A stretch of 64,000 nt of DNA from assembly GCF_029633965.1 (NCBI RefSeq), contig NZ_CP091277.1, positions 1,671,940 to 1,735,939 on the forward strand, read 5' to 3'. Shown here one piece after another: positions 62,909 through 64,000 of this stretch. Position 1 is the first letter of the stretch, and each line of letters opens with the position of its first letter. The DNA comes from Methanogenium sp. S4BF (GTDB lineage: Archaea; Halobacteriota; Methanomicrobia; Methanomicrobiales; Methanomicrobiaceae). Under the pieces are notes generated by a model, which had not been told where the DNA came from, did no database searches, and was given only the letters and a program-made list of their open reading frames with translations. A program made the translations under genes and the position numbers.

Positions 62909-63236
62909 GATGAGAGGTTTGCAGGACGAGAGTTAAATGCATTTGGGGTGCGGAGGGAAAAGGCGGGTCAGGGATTTGTGGCGGTGCTGCTTCCGGACGG
63001 ATGCGGCCCCATCCCCTTTCCGCCTGTATTGAATCCAGCGCGGAAATCGCCACATCCGTTTCCAGAATACCTGCGAAACACCCAGGATTTCAAAGCAGTC
63101 ACCATGTATGAGAACAAATCCCCGAATCAAAGACAACCGTTCCGGATGAAATATCACTGCCGGAAAAAAAGAATACCAATATTAATGCAGGATTCCAAAA
63201 AGGCAGATATTGAACAGGTAAAGAGGCGAAACGACG
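62909..63236. other. Divergent intergenic region
   Basis: Promoter region between AlkD (minus) and the hydrolase (plus). A TATA-like ccaatattaatg at about 63176-63187 would serve the hydrolase with a leader containing AAGAGG. No other gene is clear. Confidence 0.4.
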
Positions 63237-64000
63237 ATGAAACGGATTGAACCAGGCGTGACAGAGGGTGCGGAGGATAGCGCAAAAGAGATCATGGAGG
63301 GTGTGTTTATCTCTCCCAGGATCATCACAACAAAATACGGGGACGTTGAGATCGACATCACCGACAGTGACGGGCCGGTCGTGATGGGCAGCCACGGCGG
63401 TCTTGGCGGCATCGACCAGTGCCGTGCGGCTATTGATTTTGCGGGGAATGACTTCCGGCTGCTCTCACTGTCCCGTCCCGGATATCTCGGAACGCCACTC
63501 GGGAGCGGGGAGTCTCTTGACGAACAGGCAGATCTCTTCGCCGCTGTCCTTGACGAACTGGGCATTGAGAAGGTGGCGGTCTTTTCCATCTCAGCAGGCG
63601 GCCCCTTTGCCTACACGTTTGCCATCCGCCACCCGGACCGCATCTGGGCGCTTATCACCGCAGACTCCGTGAGCGGGTATTACGATATGCCGGAGAAGGC
63701 CGGCGCACTCACGCAGATGTTCTTTTTGTCAGACACCGGCCAGGCACTGCTCCAGAAGCTGACGCAGGCAAAACCGGATGCATTCATCAAGGAGATCTTC
63801 AAGAGCGAAGCATACTACACGAAGCGGCAGATGCAGGAGCATCTTGACTTTGTCCTGAACGACCCATATGCACACATGTTCGTCACCGCCTTTATGAATA
63901 CGATGTACCCGTATAAGCCGCGGAAAGCGGGAACGGAAAACGACATGGTGATCACCCGCACGCTCACCCACCTGCCGGTCGAGAAGATCACCTGCCCGAC
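63237..64000 (+). CDS. Alpha/beta hydrolase (C-terminus outside window)
   Basis: About 254 residues without a stop, so cut by the window end. 'GPVVMGSHGGLGGIDQCRAAIDF', 'FRLLSLSRPGYLGTPLGSGESLDEQADLFAAVLDELGI' and 'VAVFSISAGGPFAYTFAIRHPDRIWALITAD' give the hydrolase fold with the nucleophile Ser in S-x-S-A-G-G. Substrate unknown. Its AGAGG ribosome-binding site lies before the ATG. Confidence 0.85.
   Translation, partial: MKRIEPGVTEGAEDSAKEIMEGVFISPRIITTKYGDVEIDITDSDGPVVMGSHGGLGGIDQCRAAIDFAGNDFRLLSLSRPGYLGTPLGSGESLDEQADLFAAVLDELGIEKVAVFSISAGGPFAYTFAIRHPDRIWALITADSVSGYYDMPEKAGALTQMFFLSDTGQALLQKLTQAKPDAFIKEIFKSEAYYTKRQMQEHLDFVLNDPYAHMFVTAFMNTMYPYKPRKAGTENDMVITRTLTHLPVEKITCP

Noticed and set aside
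1-64000. tRNA, rRNA, CRISPR arrays or insertion sequences
   Set aside because: No T-arm-like tRNA sets, no conserved rRNA stretches, no regular spaced repeats and no transposase domains were recognised by eye. A tRNAscan or CRISPR search was not possible here.

Overview
The window looks like a chromosome segment of a methanogenic archaeon, most likely of the order Methanomicrobiales. The grounds are archaeal-type genes (RIO2 kinase, DUF460 protein, NcsA-type tRNA thiolase, cupin glucose-6-phosphate isomerase, CbiZ, DUF2193, DUF2180, AqpM-like aquaporin, TrmB regulator), TATA-type promoters, GC-rich coding sequence, and many secreted proteins with PEGA, beta-helix, TPR and CARDB/NEW3-like repeats. 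No rRNA, tRNA, CRISPR array or intact insertion sequence was recognised by eye. Species-level assignment is not possible from this reading.

Layout. 1-985 is a truncated DHA2-type MFS exporter. 1256-5126 is a minus-strand operon of four secreted surface proteins that resembles the WxL/DUF916 surface systems of Gram-positives. 6041-7540 is an HTH-PAS regulator. 7556-14637 is a housekeeping block: ThiL, DUF460 and RIO2 overlap on the minus strand, divergent from an overlapping NcsA, potassium channel and NadE series. 14642-19857 holds cupin glucose-6-phosphate isomerase, a membrane-anchored surface protein, a divergent TrmB regulator with candidate operators, an uncharacterised protein and a FAD disulfide oxidoreductase. 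19882-22404 holds aquaporin, DUF2180 and DUF2193. 23598-28656 holds a 1064-residue TPR protein and two tandem DUF4013 membrane proteins. 29115-34506 holds CbiZ, a CcdA/TlpA-like redox pair, phosphoglycerate kinase, a QueG-like iron-sulfur protein and a zinc-ribbon protein.

34942-43618 is membrane- and redox-rich: a YqhA protein, a NapH-like polyferredoxin with two related membrane proteins, a PEGA-like surface protein, a MerR regulator, a BAAT-family thioesterase, a flavin reductase and a His-rich membrane protein. 43955-50427 holds TPR, DUF1059, PNPOx-like, SOUL, an MsrA-glutaredoxin fusion, an MBL hydrolase and the conserved ACT/PFL pair. 50680-54285 is a giant secreted beta-helix/PEGA protein with a recent internal duplication. 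54593-64000 holds a TPR protein, a divergent gasdermin-like gene (the most interesting item), beta-carbonic anhydrase, a SatP-type acetate transporter with clustered GGTGCACC palindromes, GNAT, flavodoxin, ferredoxin-nitroreductase, DJ-1/PfpI, AlkD-type DNA repair and a truncated alpha/beta hydrolase.

Themes: thiol/disulfide and oxidative-stress functions recur (CcdA/TlpA, MsrA-Grx, nitroreductase, flavin reductases, SOUL, FAD oxidoreductase). Cell-surface proteins with shared C-terminal anchors also recur. The leading candidate for something undescribed is the 299-residue protein at 55569-56468, whose motif order follows bacterial gasdermins (pore-forming cell-death effectors). It has no protease gene next to it.
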